A DNA stretch of 64,000 nt. Source: Paenibacillus sp. MAHUQ-63 (GTDB lineage Bacteria > Bacillota > Bacilli > Paenibacillales > NBRC-103111). The notes beneath the pieces were generated by a model. That model was not told the DNA's origin and did no database searches. It was given only the letters and a program-made list of their open reading frames with translations. Both the position numbers and the translations under genes were made by a program. The first letter of the stretch is position 1; each line of letters starts with the position of its first letter. Below, piece by piece: positions 26,912 through 34,090 of the stretch. The DNA is taken from contig NZ_JARADB010000001.1 in the NCBI RefSeq assembly GCF_028765165.1, positions 1,550,001 to 1,614,000 on the forward strand, written 5' to 3'.

Positions 26912-27517
26912 TTACATCCCCGGCATCCAAATGTTTTGCAAAGCCTCGTACTCCTCCATAGTCTTCATACTGGAAATGAAATTCAGATCGACTCCGTTCT
27001 CCTGAAAGTATCTATCCGCTAACTCGCTCCAGAAGATATGATCCAGTAAAGCCGATAGCGTGGTTTCACCTCTATCCAACAGTGGAACAATTCTCGTTGT
27101 GCATGCGCGGTCATAAATGCCATGAAGGGGAATTAACTTACCCGCCACGAGCGGAATCACAGCCTCAAAGCCATCCTGCTTTCTGTACCGCATAAGCTCA
27201 GCGGCTTGGGATGAAATGAATGGCATATCGCAGCCTACGACCCATACAGAGTTATGCTTGGCTAACGATAATGCCGCGTGCATGCCGCCGAGTGTCCCAT
27301 GACCAGCGAAAAAATCAGTTATAATGCGTACGGAGCGATCCAGAATCGGAAGATATGGTCTGGGATCGTTAGTTACGACGATAATTTCATCACACACCGT
27401 CCTCATCCGATCCACTTGCCGGACAATGAGAGGCTGTCCGCCAAACGGAAGCAATGCTTTCAGTTCTCCCTTCATCCGACGGTTCGCTCCACCGGCCAAA
27501 ATGACTCCTGTAAGCAT
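26912..27517 (-). CDS. mobA: Molybdenum cofactor guanylyltransferase
   Basis: A 201-residue nucleotidyltransferase that attaches GMP to molybdopterin to form the guanine dinucleotide cofactor used by nitrate reductases and formate dehydrogenases. The GTP-binding motif is LAGGANRRM at residues 7-15, followed by ALLPFGGQPLIVRQV and the metal-binding GCDMPF near 97. Three in-frame starts cluster at 27526 (GTG), 27523 and 27517 (ATG); 27517 has the best spacing from AGGGAG. No molybdoenzyme gene is in the window. Two Fnr-type sites upstream suggest anaerobic induction, and nreABC nearby points to nitrate respiration elsewhere in the genome. Confidence 0.9.
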   Translation of the reverse strand: MLTGVILAGGANRRMKGELKALLPFGGQPLIVRQVDRMRTVCDEIIVVTNDPRPYLPILDRSVRIITDFFAGHGTLGGMHAALSLAKHNSVWVVGCDMPFISSQAAELMRYRKQDGFEAVIPLVAGKLIPLHGIYDRACTTRIVPLLDRGETTLSALLDHIFWSELADRYFQENGVDLNFISSMKTMEEYEALQNIWMPGM

Positions 27518-27581
27518 CACCATCACTCTCCCTTAATCAAGTTTGTATAACTTTACTTTAATCAAATGCATAAGCCCTGTA

Positions 27582-27597
27582 AGTGAAAAATGTCACA
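27582..27597 (-). promoter_or_regulatory. Fnr-type site upstream of mobA (proximal)
   Basis: On the minus strand TGTGA-CATTTT-TCACT fits the Bacillus Fnr consensus exactly. A -10-like TAAAGT at 27555-27560 would put the start near 27548 and the site at about -41.5. Confidence 0.7.
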
Positions 27598-27613
27598 CCC
27601 ATTCAGGGGGGCT

Positions 27614-27629
27614 TGTGACATGGATCACA
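27614..27629 (-). promoter_or_regulatory. Fnr-type site upstream of mobA (distal)
   Basis: TGTGA-CATGGA-TCACA is a perfect palindrome 32 bases (about three helical turns) upstream of the proximal site, so two dimers would sit on the same DNA face. Confidence 0.65.
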
Positions 27630-27670
27630 TGGATCATGAAGGGAACGAACCCCCGTGCGACTTCATGATA

Positions 27671-27710
27671 AAAACCCTAGATCATTCAAGGATGAATGTT
27701 CTAGGGTTTT
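27671..27710 (-). terminator. Terminator of ABC exporter operon
   Basis: AAAACCCTAGA pairs with CTAGGGTTTT and an inner CATTC / GAATG extends the stem. It starts 8 bases after the permease stop. Confidence 0.83.
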
Positions 27711-27717
27711 CATTTGT

Positions 27718-29004
27718 CTAAACCTTATAAGCCCGCATCGCCTTCCTAAGCTCCCGCCAGGTAGGCCGCTTGCCGTACATCAGTACGCCTGTGCGGTATA
27801 TTTTGGCGGCGATCCACGCCATAACGCCGATCGCAACCAATTGTATCGCGATGGACAGCCACACCTCCCAGATAGCGGGAGAGCTCATGCCGATCCGCAG
27901 GAACATGATCAGCGGGGAGAAGAACGGCACGAAGGACATCGTGACGACGAAGCCGGCATTCGGGTTGTTCAGCCCGAAGATCGCGATCATGAAGGCCGCA
28001 ACGATCAGCATCGTAACCGGCATAATCGCCTGCCCCACATCCTCCGTTCGGCTGACCAAGGAGCCCACCGCGGCGAAAACCGTGGCATAGATGAAGAAGC
28101 CCAACAGATAGAAGATCAAGAAATATGCGATAAGCGAGATCTGCATGTCTTCCCAGTTCAAGTTCATCTGCGAGACGAGCCGGCTGCCGCTCGACAAGCT
28201 GAGATTGACGACGGCGACAGCGATGGATAGCGCAATTTGCGTGAGCGCCAGCAAGCAGATGCCGACGATCTTCCCGAACATCTGCTTCAGCGGCGCTACG
28301 CTCGTAATGAGCAGCTCCATCACCCGTGAGCTCTTCTCGGCGGTAATCTCCATCGCTACCATGTTGCCGAAACCGATAACACCCATGTACAGCATGAACA
28401 GCATTACATATACGAGCGCATAGGACATCACCATTTGCGATTCGGTTTTGCCTGCTGCCCCCTGATCATTCAGCATGATCTGCACGGTTTCCAGCGAAAC
28501 GGGCGCCTGAATGATCGCTTTCTGTTCAGACGCTATGCCTGCGCCCTGCAGGGCGACATCCGTCTTCACAAGCTGCAGTCCGGTTTGGAGCTTGCTCTTG
28601 AGCGAGAACTCCATTGCGCCTGGAGATTTGTAGACGGCTTTGGGGAAGCCGGCTGCCGCCGCATCTGTAAATTCCAGATAGCCTTTGATCTTCTTGTCCG
28701 CGATGAGCTGCTTGGCCAGCGCCTCATTTCCCGCAGCGCTGCCGGCATCCTGTAACGGGACTATCTTAATGTCCGGGTTATTCTGCGTATTGTAGTAAGC
28801 GGCCAGCTTATTCGCAATTTCCGCTTGTTTGCCCGGGAAGACGCCGACCGTGGCCGCCTCCTGCGAAGATAGCTTGGCCATGATTGCAGGCAGATGGATG
28901 AGCACGGACAGCAGGACGATCAGGATCAGACACATCACGCGGAACGACTTGGAACGGAAACGGGTCATATACGTAAATTTGATAACGGTTAGCGTGCTAT
29001 TCAT
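27718..29004 (-). CDS. ABC-2 type exporter permease (NatB-like)
   Basis: A 428-residue membrane protein with one N-terminal helix (about 20-42), a large extracellular domain (about 45-180), and five to six helices in the C-terminal half, the layout of NatB-type ABC-2 permeases. The conserved segment MEITAEKSSRVMELLITSV occurs before the helices. NatAB systems export Na+ or act in envelope stress and antibiotic resistance; the substrate here is unknown. The start ATG at 29004 overlaps the ATPase gene by 8 bases, so the two proteins are coupled. A strong terminator follows. Confidence 0.85.
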   Translation of the reverse strand: MNSTLTVIKFTYMTRFRSKSFRVMCLILIVLLSVLIHLPAIMAKLSSQEAATVGVFPGKQAEIANKLAAYYNTQNNPDIKIVPLQDAGSAAGNEALAKQLIADKKIKGYLEFTDAAAAGFPKAVYKSPGAMEFSLKSKLQTGLQLVKTDVALQGAGIASEQKAIIQAPVSLETVQIMLNDQGAAGKTESQMVMSYALVYVMLFMLYMGVIGFGNMVAMEITAEKSSRVMELLITSVAPLKQMFGKIVGICLLALTQIALSIAVAVVNLSLSSGSRLVSQMNLNWEDMQISLIAYFLIFYLLGFFIYATVFAAVGSLVSRTEDVGQAIMPVTMLIVAAFMIAIFGLNNPNAGFVVTMSFVPFFSPLIMFLRIGMSSPAIWEVWLSIAIQLVAIGVMAWIAAKIYRTGVLMYGKRPTWRELRKAMRAYKV

Positions 29005-29911
29005 GTGCGTTTCCCACCTTTTGAATAAAAATTTCGTTCAGTGTGGGCTCCATAATTTGAAAGCGTTGGATGCTGGACTGCTCCATGGCATGCCGCAAAA
29101 TAGACTGCGGATCAGCTGACGAATCGATGCGCAATTGGTACCCGCTCTGCTGCCGCTCGACCGCCCTTACGCCCGGAAGCCGCTCCAAACCTTCGACCTG
29201 CTCCTCCGTCTCCAGCACGATATGCTCCTTCGGAAAAGACGCTTTGATCTCCTTCAAGCTGCCCTGCAAGATCGTATTCGAGCGGTGCAGGATACAAATA
29301 TGTTCGCACAGCTCTTCCACATGATCCATGCGGTGACTGGAGAACAAGATCGTTTTTCCTTCGTCGCGCAAGAGTTTGACCATCTTCTTCAACAATTCCA
29401 CATTCACCGGATCAAGCCCGCTGAAAGCTTCATCCAGAACTAAGATATCAGGATTATGTATGACGGCGGCAATGAATTGAATTTTCTGCTGGTTCCCTTT
29501 GGATAGCTCTTCGACTTTTTTATGATAGTATTCCGGCACTTCGAACCGTTCCAGCCAAGTCTTGAGCGCGGCCTCCGCTCGCTTGCGGGTTAAGCCCCTG
29601 AGCTCGGCTAAATAAATGATTTGCTCGCTTACTTTGATCTTGGGATACAAGCCGCGCTCTTCCGGCAAATAGCCCATCAAACGCGTCAGCTCCTCGCGGT
29701 AACCGCGCCCTTGCCACATAATGCTTCCGGCATCCGGATAAATAAGGCCTAACACCATGCGCATCGTTGTCGTCTTCCCGGCTCCGTTCGCGCCTAACAG
29801 CCCGTAAATTTCGCCTTGCTTCACGCGAAGGTTAATCGAGTTCACGGCGGTCTTCTCGCCGTACTGCTTGGAGACGTTGTCTACCGTCAGCGGGTATGTC
29901 ACGTTCTGCAC
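28997..29911 (-). CDS. ABC exporter ATP-binding protein (NatA-like)
   Basis: A 304-residue ABC ATPase. Walker A is GANGAGKTT (about 39-47), the signature is LSKGNQQKIQF (about 138), Walker B is DILVLDEAFSGLDP (about 156-169), and the switch His is in FSSHRMDHVEE. LSKGNQQK in place of LSGGQ is typical of NatA-type exporters. The last 80 residues form the DUF4162-like tail, ending with MEPTLNEIFI as in that family. It is the first gene of a two-gene operon and energises the NatB-like permease. Confidence 0.88.
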   Translation of the reverse strand: MQNVTYPLTVDNVSKQYGEKTAVNSINLRVKQGEIYGLLGANGAGKTTTMRMVLGLIYPDAGSIMWQGRGYREELTRLMGYLPEERGLYPKIKVSEQIIYLAELRGLTRKRAEAALKTWLERFEVPEYYHKKVEELSKGNQQKIQFIAAVIHNPDILVLDEAFSGLDPVNVELLKKMVKLLRDEGKTILFSSHRMDHVEELCEHICILHRSNTILQGSLKEIKASFPKEHIVLETEEQVEGLERLPGVRAVERQQSGYQLRIDSSADPQSILRHAMEQSSIQRFQIMEPTLNEIFIQKVGNAHE

Positions 29912-29995
29912 CTGCCTTCCTGTCGAAGTAACTTGCCTATCCCTAGTTTACAGGAATTTGGAAAATAACTGAAATGCTGCGGCCACCGCGCAAAA

Positions 29996-30028
29996 AAGGC
30001 AAAAGCAGGACGCGCCCGCTTTTGCCTT
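29996..30028 (-). terminator. Terminator of SNF symporter gene
   Basis: AAGGCAAAAGC pairs perfectly with GCTTTTGCCTT; it lies just beyond the symporter stop and is flanked by A- and T-rich DNA. Confidence 0.82.
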
Positions 30029-30034
30029 CGTGCA

Positions 30035-31405
30035 TTAGTTAAACTTGATCAAACCTACCGAGTACAAGAAAACGAAGATAATGAGAATCGGTGCCACATA
30101 ACGCAGCAGGAACATCCATGCCTTATACCAGAAGCCCGTCAGGCCGGCTTCTTCCCCCGCCTTTTTCCACGCATACGCAGTGAACAAGGTCACGATTAAC
30201 CCGCCGAACGGCATCAAAACATATGAGGTGGTGAAATCCATCCAGTCAAAAATGCTTTTGCCGCCAGGCGTGAAATTGCCGAGAACCCCTCCGACGGATA
30301 GGCCGGATGGAACCCCTACCAAGAAGCACAGAACGGAAAGAATCGTAGCTGCTTTTTTACGGCTCCACTGCCATTTATGCATCGCATAGGCGACCGGCAC
30401 TTCCAGAATGGAAATTGCCGACGTCAAGGCCGCAATAGCAAGCAGCAGGAAGAATAACCCCCCGAAGAAAGCACCGAAAGGCATCTGCGAGAACGCGGCA
30501 GGCAGCGCCATGAACGCTAAGCCCACACCTTCGCCAGGCTTCAGCCCGTAGGAGAACACCGTAGGGAAAATGACCAAACCGGCAATGAAGGCATAGAGCA
30601 GATCGCCAAAGCCGATGGCCAGCGTTGCTGCGCCAAGCGATTGTCTTTTTTCCACATAGGAACCGTACGTCAGCATACAACCCATGCCTAACGACAAGGA
30701 GAAGAAGGCATGTCCCAGCGCAACAAGCGCAGACTCCGCATTGAGCTTGGAGAAATCCGGATTCAGGAAGAACGATACCCCTTCCGAAGCCCCTGGTAGT
30801 GTAAGCGAGCGGACCATCAACACCAGTAAGATCACCAAAAATCCAGGGATCAAAATTTTGTTGAATTTCTCAATCCCGCCCGATATCCCTTTGGCGATAA
30901 TTCCGCCTGTGATGAGCATAACGAGGGCTTGCCAGAAAATTGGCCAGTAACCGCCGGCAAACGATACAAACTTCTCTTTATAATCCGAGCCATTTTGGAA
31001 CAAGAGTCCGGTAAACGACTGGGCTGTGTAATGAAGCGTCCAGCCTGCAACGACGGCATAGTACGACATAATCATGAAAGCGGTGATGATCGACAGTAAC
31101 CCGAAGGCTCCCCAGTATTTTTTGCCTGTCAAATTCACAAAGGACACGGATGCGTTCCCTCTGCCGCCGCGGCCGATCGTCATCTCTGCCAGCAGAATCG
31201 GCAGCCCGACTATGATTAAGCACACGATAAAAAGCAGGAAAAAAGCAGCCCCCCCATACTTGCCCGTAATATAAGGGAACTTCCACATGTTACCCAGCCC
31301 GACCGAACTGCCGATCGCAGCCAAAATAAAGCCGGTAGAGGTGAACCGCTCCGCCGCCCCTGCTTTCTTGCTTGAAGCTTGCAATGATGTCTGATGATTA
31401 CTCAT
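30035..31405 (-). CDS. Sodium:neurotransmitter symporter family (SNF) transporter
   Basis: A 456-residue membrane protein with about 12 helices of the LeuT fold. The first helix carries the Na+/substrate-binding signature AAIGSSVGLGNMWKFPY (about 30-46), followed by GGAAFFLLF and LLAEMTIGRGGRGNA. Bacterial members import amino acids such as leucine, tryptophan or tyrosine with Na+; the substrate here cannot be read. It is a single gene with its own terminator, and its 5' side contains the CTAACGGACAC repeat cluster. Confidence 0.93.
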   Translation of the reverse strand: MSNHQTSLQASSKKAGAAERFTSTGFILAAIGSSVGLGNMWKFPYITGKYGGAAFFLLFIVCLIIVGLPILLAEMTIGRGGRGNASVSFVNLTGKKYWGAFGLLSIITAFMIMSYYAVVAGWTLHYTAQSFTGLLFQNGSDYKEKFVSFAGGYWPIFWQALVMLITGGIIAKGISGGIEKFNKILIPGFLVILLVLMVRSLTLPGASEGVSFFLNPDFSKLNAESALVALGHAFFSLSLGMGCMLTYGSYVEKRQSLGAATLAIGFGDLLYAFIAGLVIFPTVFSYGLKPGEGVGLAFMALPAAFSQMPFGAFFGGLFFLLLAIAALTSAISILEVPVAYAMHKWQWSRKKAATILSVLCFLVGVPSGLSVGGVLGNFTPGGKSIFDWMDFTTSYVLMPFGGLIVTLFTAYAWKKAGEEAGLTGFWYKAWMFLLRYVAPILIIFVFLYSVGLIKFN

Positions 31406-31551
31406 GATGCACTCCTTAACTATATCTTGATTCTATTAGGTTACCTAAATAATTGACCACCGTCATCTTGTAAAATATGACAACCACCCCGCTGAATTGG
31501 CCGACCCGTTTTGGCTGCCACCGGCTAAGGCCAAACCTCACCTTGCCTATT

Positions 31552-31685
31552 CTAACGGACACAGCGTACCTTATTGTCAGGTTTTTGAAGCAAACCGCGC
31601 CCCAAATGGGCAAATAACTGCACGTGTGTCCGTTAGACGTTCCAAAAAGCCCTTTTCAATGAATAAAGGCCCGTGTGTCCGTTAG
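31552..31685. repeat. CTAACGGACAC repeat cluster 1 (three units)
   Basis: Unit A (31552-31576) reads forward; units B (31608-31636) and C (31661-31685) read in reverse. Each begins CTAACGGACACA, has a variable 6-8 base middle, and continues with a TTATT-containing segment, often TTATTTGCCC. The same unit recurs four times at 41996-42180. Confidence 0.9.
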
Positions 31686-31702
31686 TATTTGCTCACAACA
31701 AA

Positions 31703-31738
31703 AAAACCGAACCCGTGAACATCCACAGGCTCGGTTTT
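31703..31738 (-). terminator. Terminator of the ctaG-DUF420 transcript
   Basis: AAAACCGA pairs with TCGGTTTT, with a partly paired inner stem; it starts 4 bases past the DUF420 stop and ends in a T-run on the minus strand. Confidence 0.8.
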
Positions 31739-31741
31739 CTT

Positions 31742-32197
31742 TTATAAACCAAATATCGCATCAATCACAGGCTTCGTCGTACCGCCCGGATACATCAGAT
31801 ACAGCAGAACATACACCATCACACCGGTAGGCGCTGTAAGCAGCCACACGATCGCCGCCACTCTTCCAACCTTCTTATGCTTCAGGAACTTGTTCTTATA
31901 AGCCAGCCACAGCGTGATCAAACCAAGAACACCGCCGAGCGTTGCCAGAGCAATATGGAAGAATAGGAATAAATGATATGGCAGCCTCAAGCTCTCGGGC
32001 CCGCCAAATGAAGTATTGCCTTCGAACAGCGTGCGAGACATATAGATAATGAAGAACGCCAATGCGAAGATCGCTCCCAGGACCATCAGCTTCTGATGCG
32101 TGTCCCGGTTGCCTTTCACAATATGATACCAGCCGAACCCGACAAAGATGGCGCTGATCACAATAAACATCGTAGAAATCGTCGGTAAAATGTGCAT
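31742..32197 (-). CDS. DUF420 membrane protein (YozB-like)
   Basis: A 151-residue protein with four membrane helices and the DUF420 features HILPTISTMFIVISAIFVG at the start, a central MSRTLFEG, and YHLFLFFHIALA with conserved histidines that could bind heme or metal. Family members lie near cytochrome oxidase genes and are thought to help oxidase assembly, but the role is unproven. It follows ctaG by 18 bases and is the last gene of the caa3 oxidase cluster. Confidence 0.85.
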   Translation of the reverse strand: MHILPTISTMFIVISAIFVGFGWYHIVKGNRDTHQKLMVLGAIFALAFFIIYMSRTLFEGNTSFGGPESLRLPYHLFLFFHIALATLGGVLGLITLWLAYKNKFLKHKKVGRVAAIVWLLTAPTGVMVYVLLYLMYPGGTTKPVIDAIFGL

Positions 32198-32215
32198 CTC
32201 CCTAAATCCTTTCTT

Positions 32216-33073
32216 CTAAGCGCGATTCCAGTTCCCGCCCTGATTATTCAAGCCCTCTTGTACTTCCGTCAGCTCCATATCGTCGTCATCCTTCCGCTCT
32301 CTGCGATACCAACGGAAGAAGATATACGCAAGAACACCGCCATAGACGACTTCTTGAACGATTTTCATAAGAACACCGCCAAGCTGTTGATCATCAAGAG
32401 GCGACAAATGAGGGAACGGCACCGTCACATTCGCATACATGTCATAAATGATCGTGTCTGCGAAAATAATAAGCGCACAGGCCGGTGTCAGCAAGACGCC
32501 ATTACCGAAGATATAGGCCATCTTCTTCAGATCGTTCAAGCGATTCAGCTCATCGATCGGACAGAAGACAGGGAACCACATCATGAACGCTGTAAACAGC
32601 AGTACCGTATGGTAGCCGAACAATGCCAGATCATTGGTCATCAAGTAATCCATAATCACCGGCATATGATAAATCGAGAAGAGCATGTTAAATAAGAAAA
32701 GCGCAATGAGCGGACGGGTAAAAAAGGTAAGCACAACGCGGAAAATAGCATTCTTCATCAGCGGCTGCAGCATCCATCCCCGCATCCCTTGCCAGATCAG
32801 AATCGGCACGACTAAATACAGAAGCGTTTGTTGAAGCATATGCATACTGAACAAGTAGTGATGGCCGATATAATTAATCGGACTGCCTTGACCGATGTAG
32901 AATAGCGCGAGTCCACTGTAGAAAGAGATCCGCTGGCTGGCCGAAACCGTCTCGAAATTTGCAGGCTGCCCATTCCCCTTAGTGACAAAGCGATGATATA
33001 CATATCCGACAACAACGACCACCAATAGTAATACAGGACTCCACAACTCGAAAAATCCACCAATTTGGCCCAT
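32216..33073 (-). CDS. ctaG: Cytochrome c oxidase assembly factor CtaG (caa3_CtaG)
   Basis: A 285-residue membrane protein with seven or so helices, of the Bacillus caa3_CtaG family that is unrelated to the copper chaperone Cox11. Recognisable segments are GSPINYIGHHYLFSMHMLQQ (near 90) with several histidines, LLTPACALIIF, and PHLSPLDDQQLGGVLMKIVQE near the C-terminus. In B. subtilis CtaG is needed to make active caa3 oxidase. The charged tail (RRERKDDDDMEL) is cytoplasmic. An 84-base gap with a hairpin separates it from ctaF, so it may be expressed at a lower level than the structural genes. Confidence 0.93.
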   Translation of the reverse strand: MGQIGGFFELWSPVLLLVVVVVGYVYHRFVTKGNGQPANFETVSASQRISFYSGLALFYIGQGSPINYIGHHYLFSMHMLQQTLLYLVVPILIWQGMRGWMLQPLMKNAIFRVVLTFFTRPLIALFLFNMLFSIYHMPVIMDYLMTNDLALFGYHTVLLFTAFMMWFPVFCPIDELNRLNDLKKMAYIFGNGVLLTPACALIIFADTIIYDMYANVTVPFPHLSPLDDQQLGGVLMKIVQEVVYGGVLAYIFFRWYRRERKDDDDMELTEVQEGLNNQGGNWNRA

Positions 33074-33110
33074 AGCTGATCTCTTTCTCCTTTCAACTCG
33101 CTTGAAAACA

Positions 33111-33146
33111 AAGAGGAGGCACTTTGCCTAGACAAAGTTGCCTCTT
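33111..33146 (-). terminator. Attenuator-like hairpin between ctaF and ctaG
   Basis: AAGAGG pairs with CCTCTT and CTTTG with CAAAG inside; on the minus strand it is followed by TTGTTTTC. It could partly terminate ctaCDEF transcripts before ctaG. Confidence 0.6.
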
Positions 33147-33156
33147 CCTTGATGGC

Positions 33157-33474
33157 TTACCACCACATCCAATATACGGCTGTAATTACACCAGTCAGAG
33201 CTACGAAAGCTCCACCCGCAATGAAGATCAGTGGAAATAAGTGACCTCTTTCTTTGGCATGCATCCAGAAGAACAACTGAATGACCGCTTGCACAAGGGC
33301 CAAAGTCACGATAAAGATGAGAATGAACGAACGATCCAAGTCTCCGTAAAGAACGACTGCGAATGCAAGCATGGTCAACAGGATCGAGATAATGTAAGAC
33401 AAGTAGTGATTCAAAGGAGATTCATGTTTGACTCGTTTGTTAGGTGCGTGTGTATCATGAGAGTTGCTGCTCAT
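33157..33474 (-). CDS. ctaF: Cytochrome c oxidase subunit IV
   Basis: A 105-residue protein with three membrane helices (about 25-42, 47-70 and 80-102), matching the COX4/CyoD small subunit of caa3 and bo3 oxidases. The middle helix contains QAVIQLFFWMHAKERGH, the family signature. It stabilises the enzyme around the CuB site. It lies one base after ctaE, so translation is coupled. Confidence 0.92.
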   Translation of the reverse strand: MSSNSHDTHAPNKRVKHESPLNHYLSYIISILLTMLAFAVVLYGDLDRSFILIFIVTLALVQAVIQLFFWMHAKERGHLFPLIFIAGGAFVALTGVITAVYWMWW

Positions 33475-33475
33475 C

Positions 33476-34090
33476 TTAGTGACCCACCTTCCCCATCAGA
33501 TAAACGACTGTGAAGATAAATACCCAAACCAAGTCAATAAAGTGCCAGTACAGTGCTGCTACATAGAACTTAGGAGCTGTAACAACGGTAAGACCTTTCT
33601 TCAGTCCTTGTAAAATCAACAGCGTAATCCAGCAAATACCGAACGCTACGTGAGCTCCGTGGAACCCGACAAGCGTATAGAACGAAGTTGAGAAAGCACT
33701 TGTTGTAAACTTATGACCTTCGTGAACATACTCAACGAACTCATAAATCTCAAGACCCAAGAACGAAAGACCGAACAATACCGTAATCAACAGCCAGAAC
33801 AATAGTTGGCCTAGCTTTTGTTTGTGCATCGCGATAATCGCGAATACACTTGTCAAACTACTTGTTAAGAGGATAAATGTCGACCAGCCCACTGTGCTGA
33901 GCTTGAAAATTTCCTCTGCTGTAGGACCATCTGGAACAGAGTTGCGAAGCGCGATGTAAGTCGCGAACAAGCAACCGAACAATACAACCTCGGCGCCAAG
34001 GAATAACCAGAATCCGAGGACCTTATTTTTCCCTTCGAGGGTAGCCGTTTCCGGATTAGCAGGCAGTGCGCCCGTGTGATGACTACTCAT
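33476..34090 (-). CDS. ctaE: Cytochrome c oxidase subunit III
   Basis: A 204-residue membrane protein with five helices, the short form of subunit III found in Bacillus caa3 oxidase. Family marks are KVLGFWLFLGAEVVLFGCLF, TSSLTSVFA, EGHKFTTSAFSTSFYTLVG in the loop, GFHGAHVAFG and the C-terminal YWHFIDLVWVFIFTVVYL. It overlaps ctaD by 4 bases and precedes ctaF by one, the standard gene order. Confidence 0.95.
   Translation of the reverse strand: MSSHHTGALPANPETATLEGKNKVLGFWLFLGAEVVLFGCLFATYIALRNSVPDGPTAEEIFKLSTVGWSTFILLTSSLTSVFAIIAMHKQKLGQLLFWLLITVLFGLSFLGLEIYEFVEYVHEGHKFTTSAFSTSFYTLVGFHGAHVAFGICWITLLILQGLKKGLTVVTAPKFYVAALYWHFIDLVWVFIFTVVYLMGKVGH

Larger units (their letters stand above)
31406..31741. 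other. Intergenic region with inverted repeat cluster
   Basis: 336 bases between the divergent-side start of the symporter gene and the end of the DUF420 gene hold no credible gene. The right half is taken by three CTAACGGACAC repeat units and a terminator; the left 140 bases should hold the symporter promoter but no clear -35/-10 pair was found. Confidence 0.75.
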
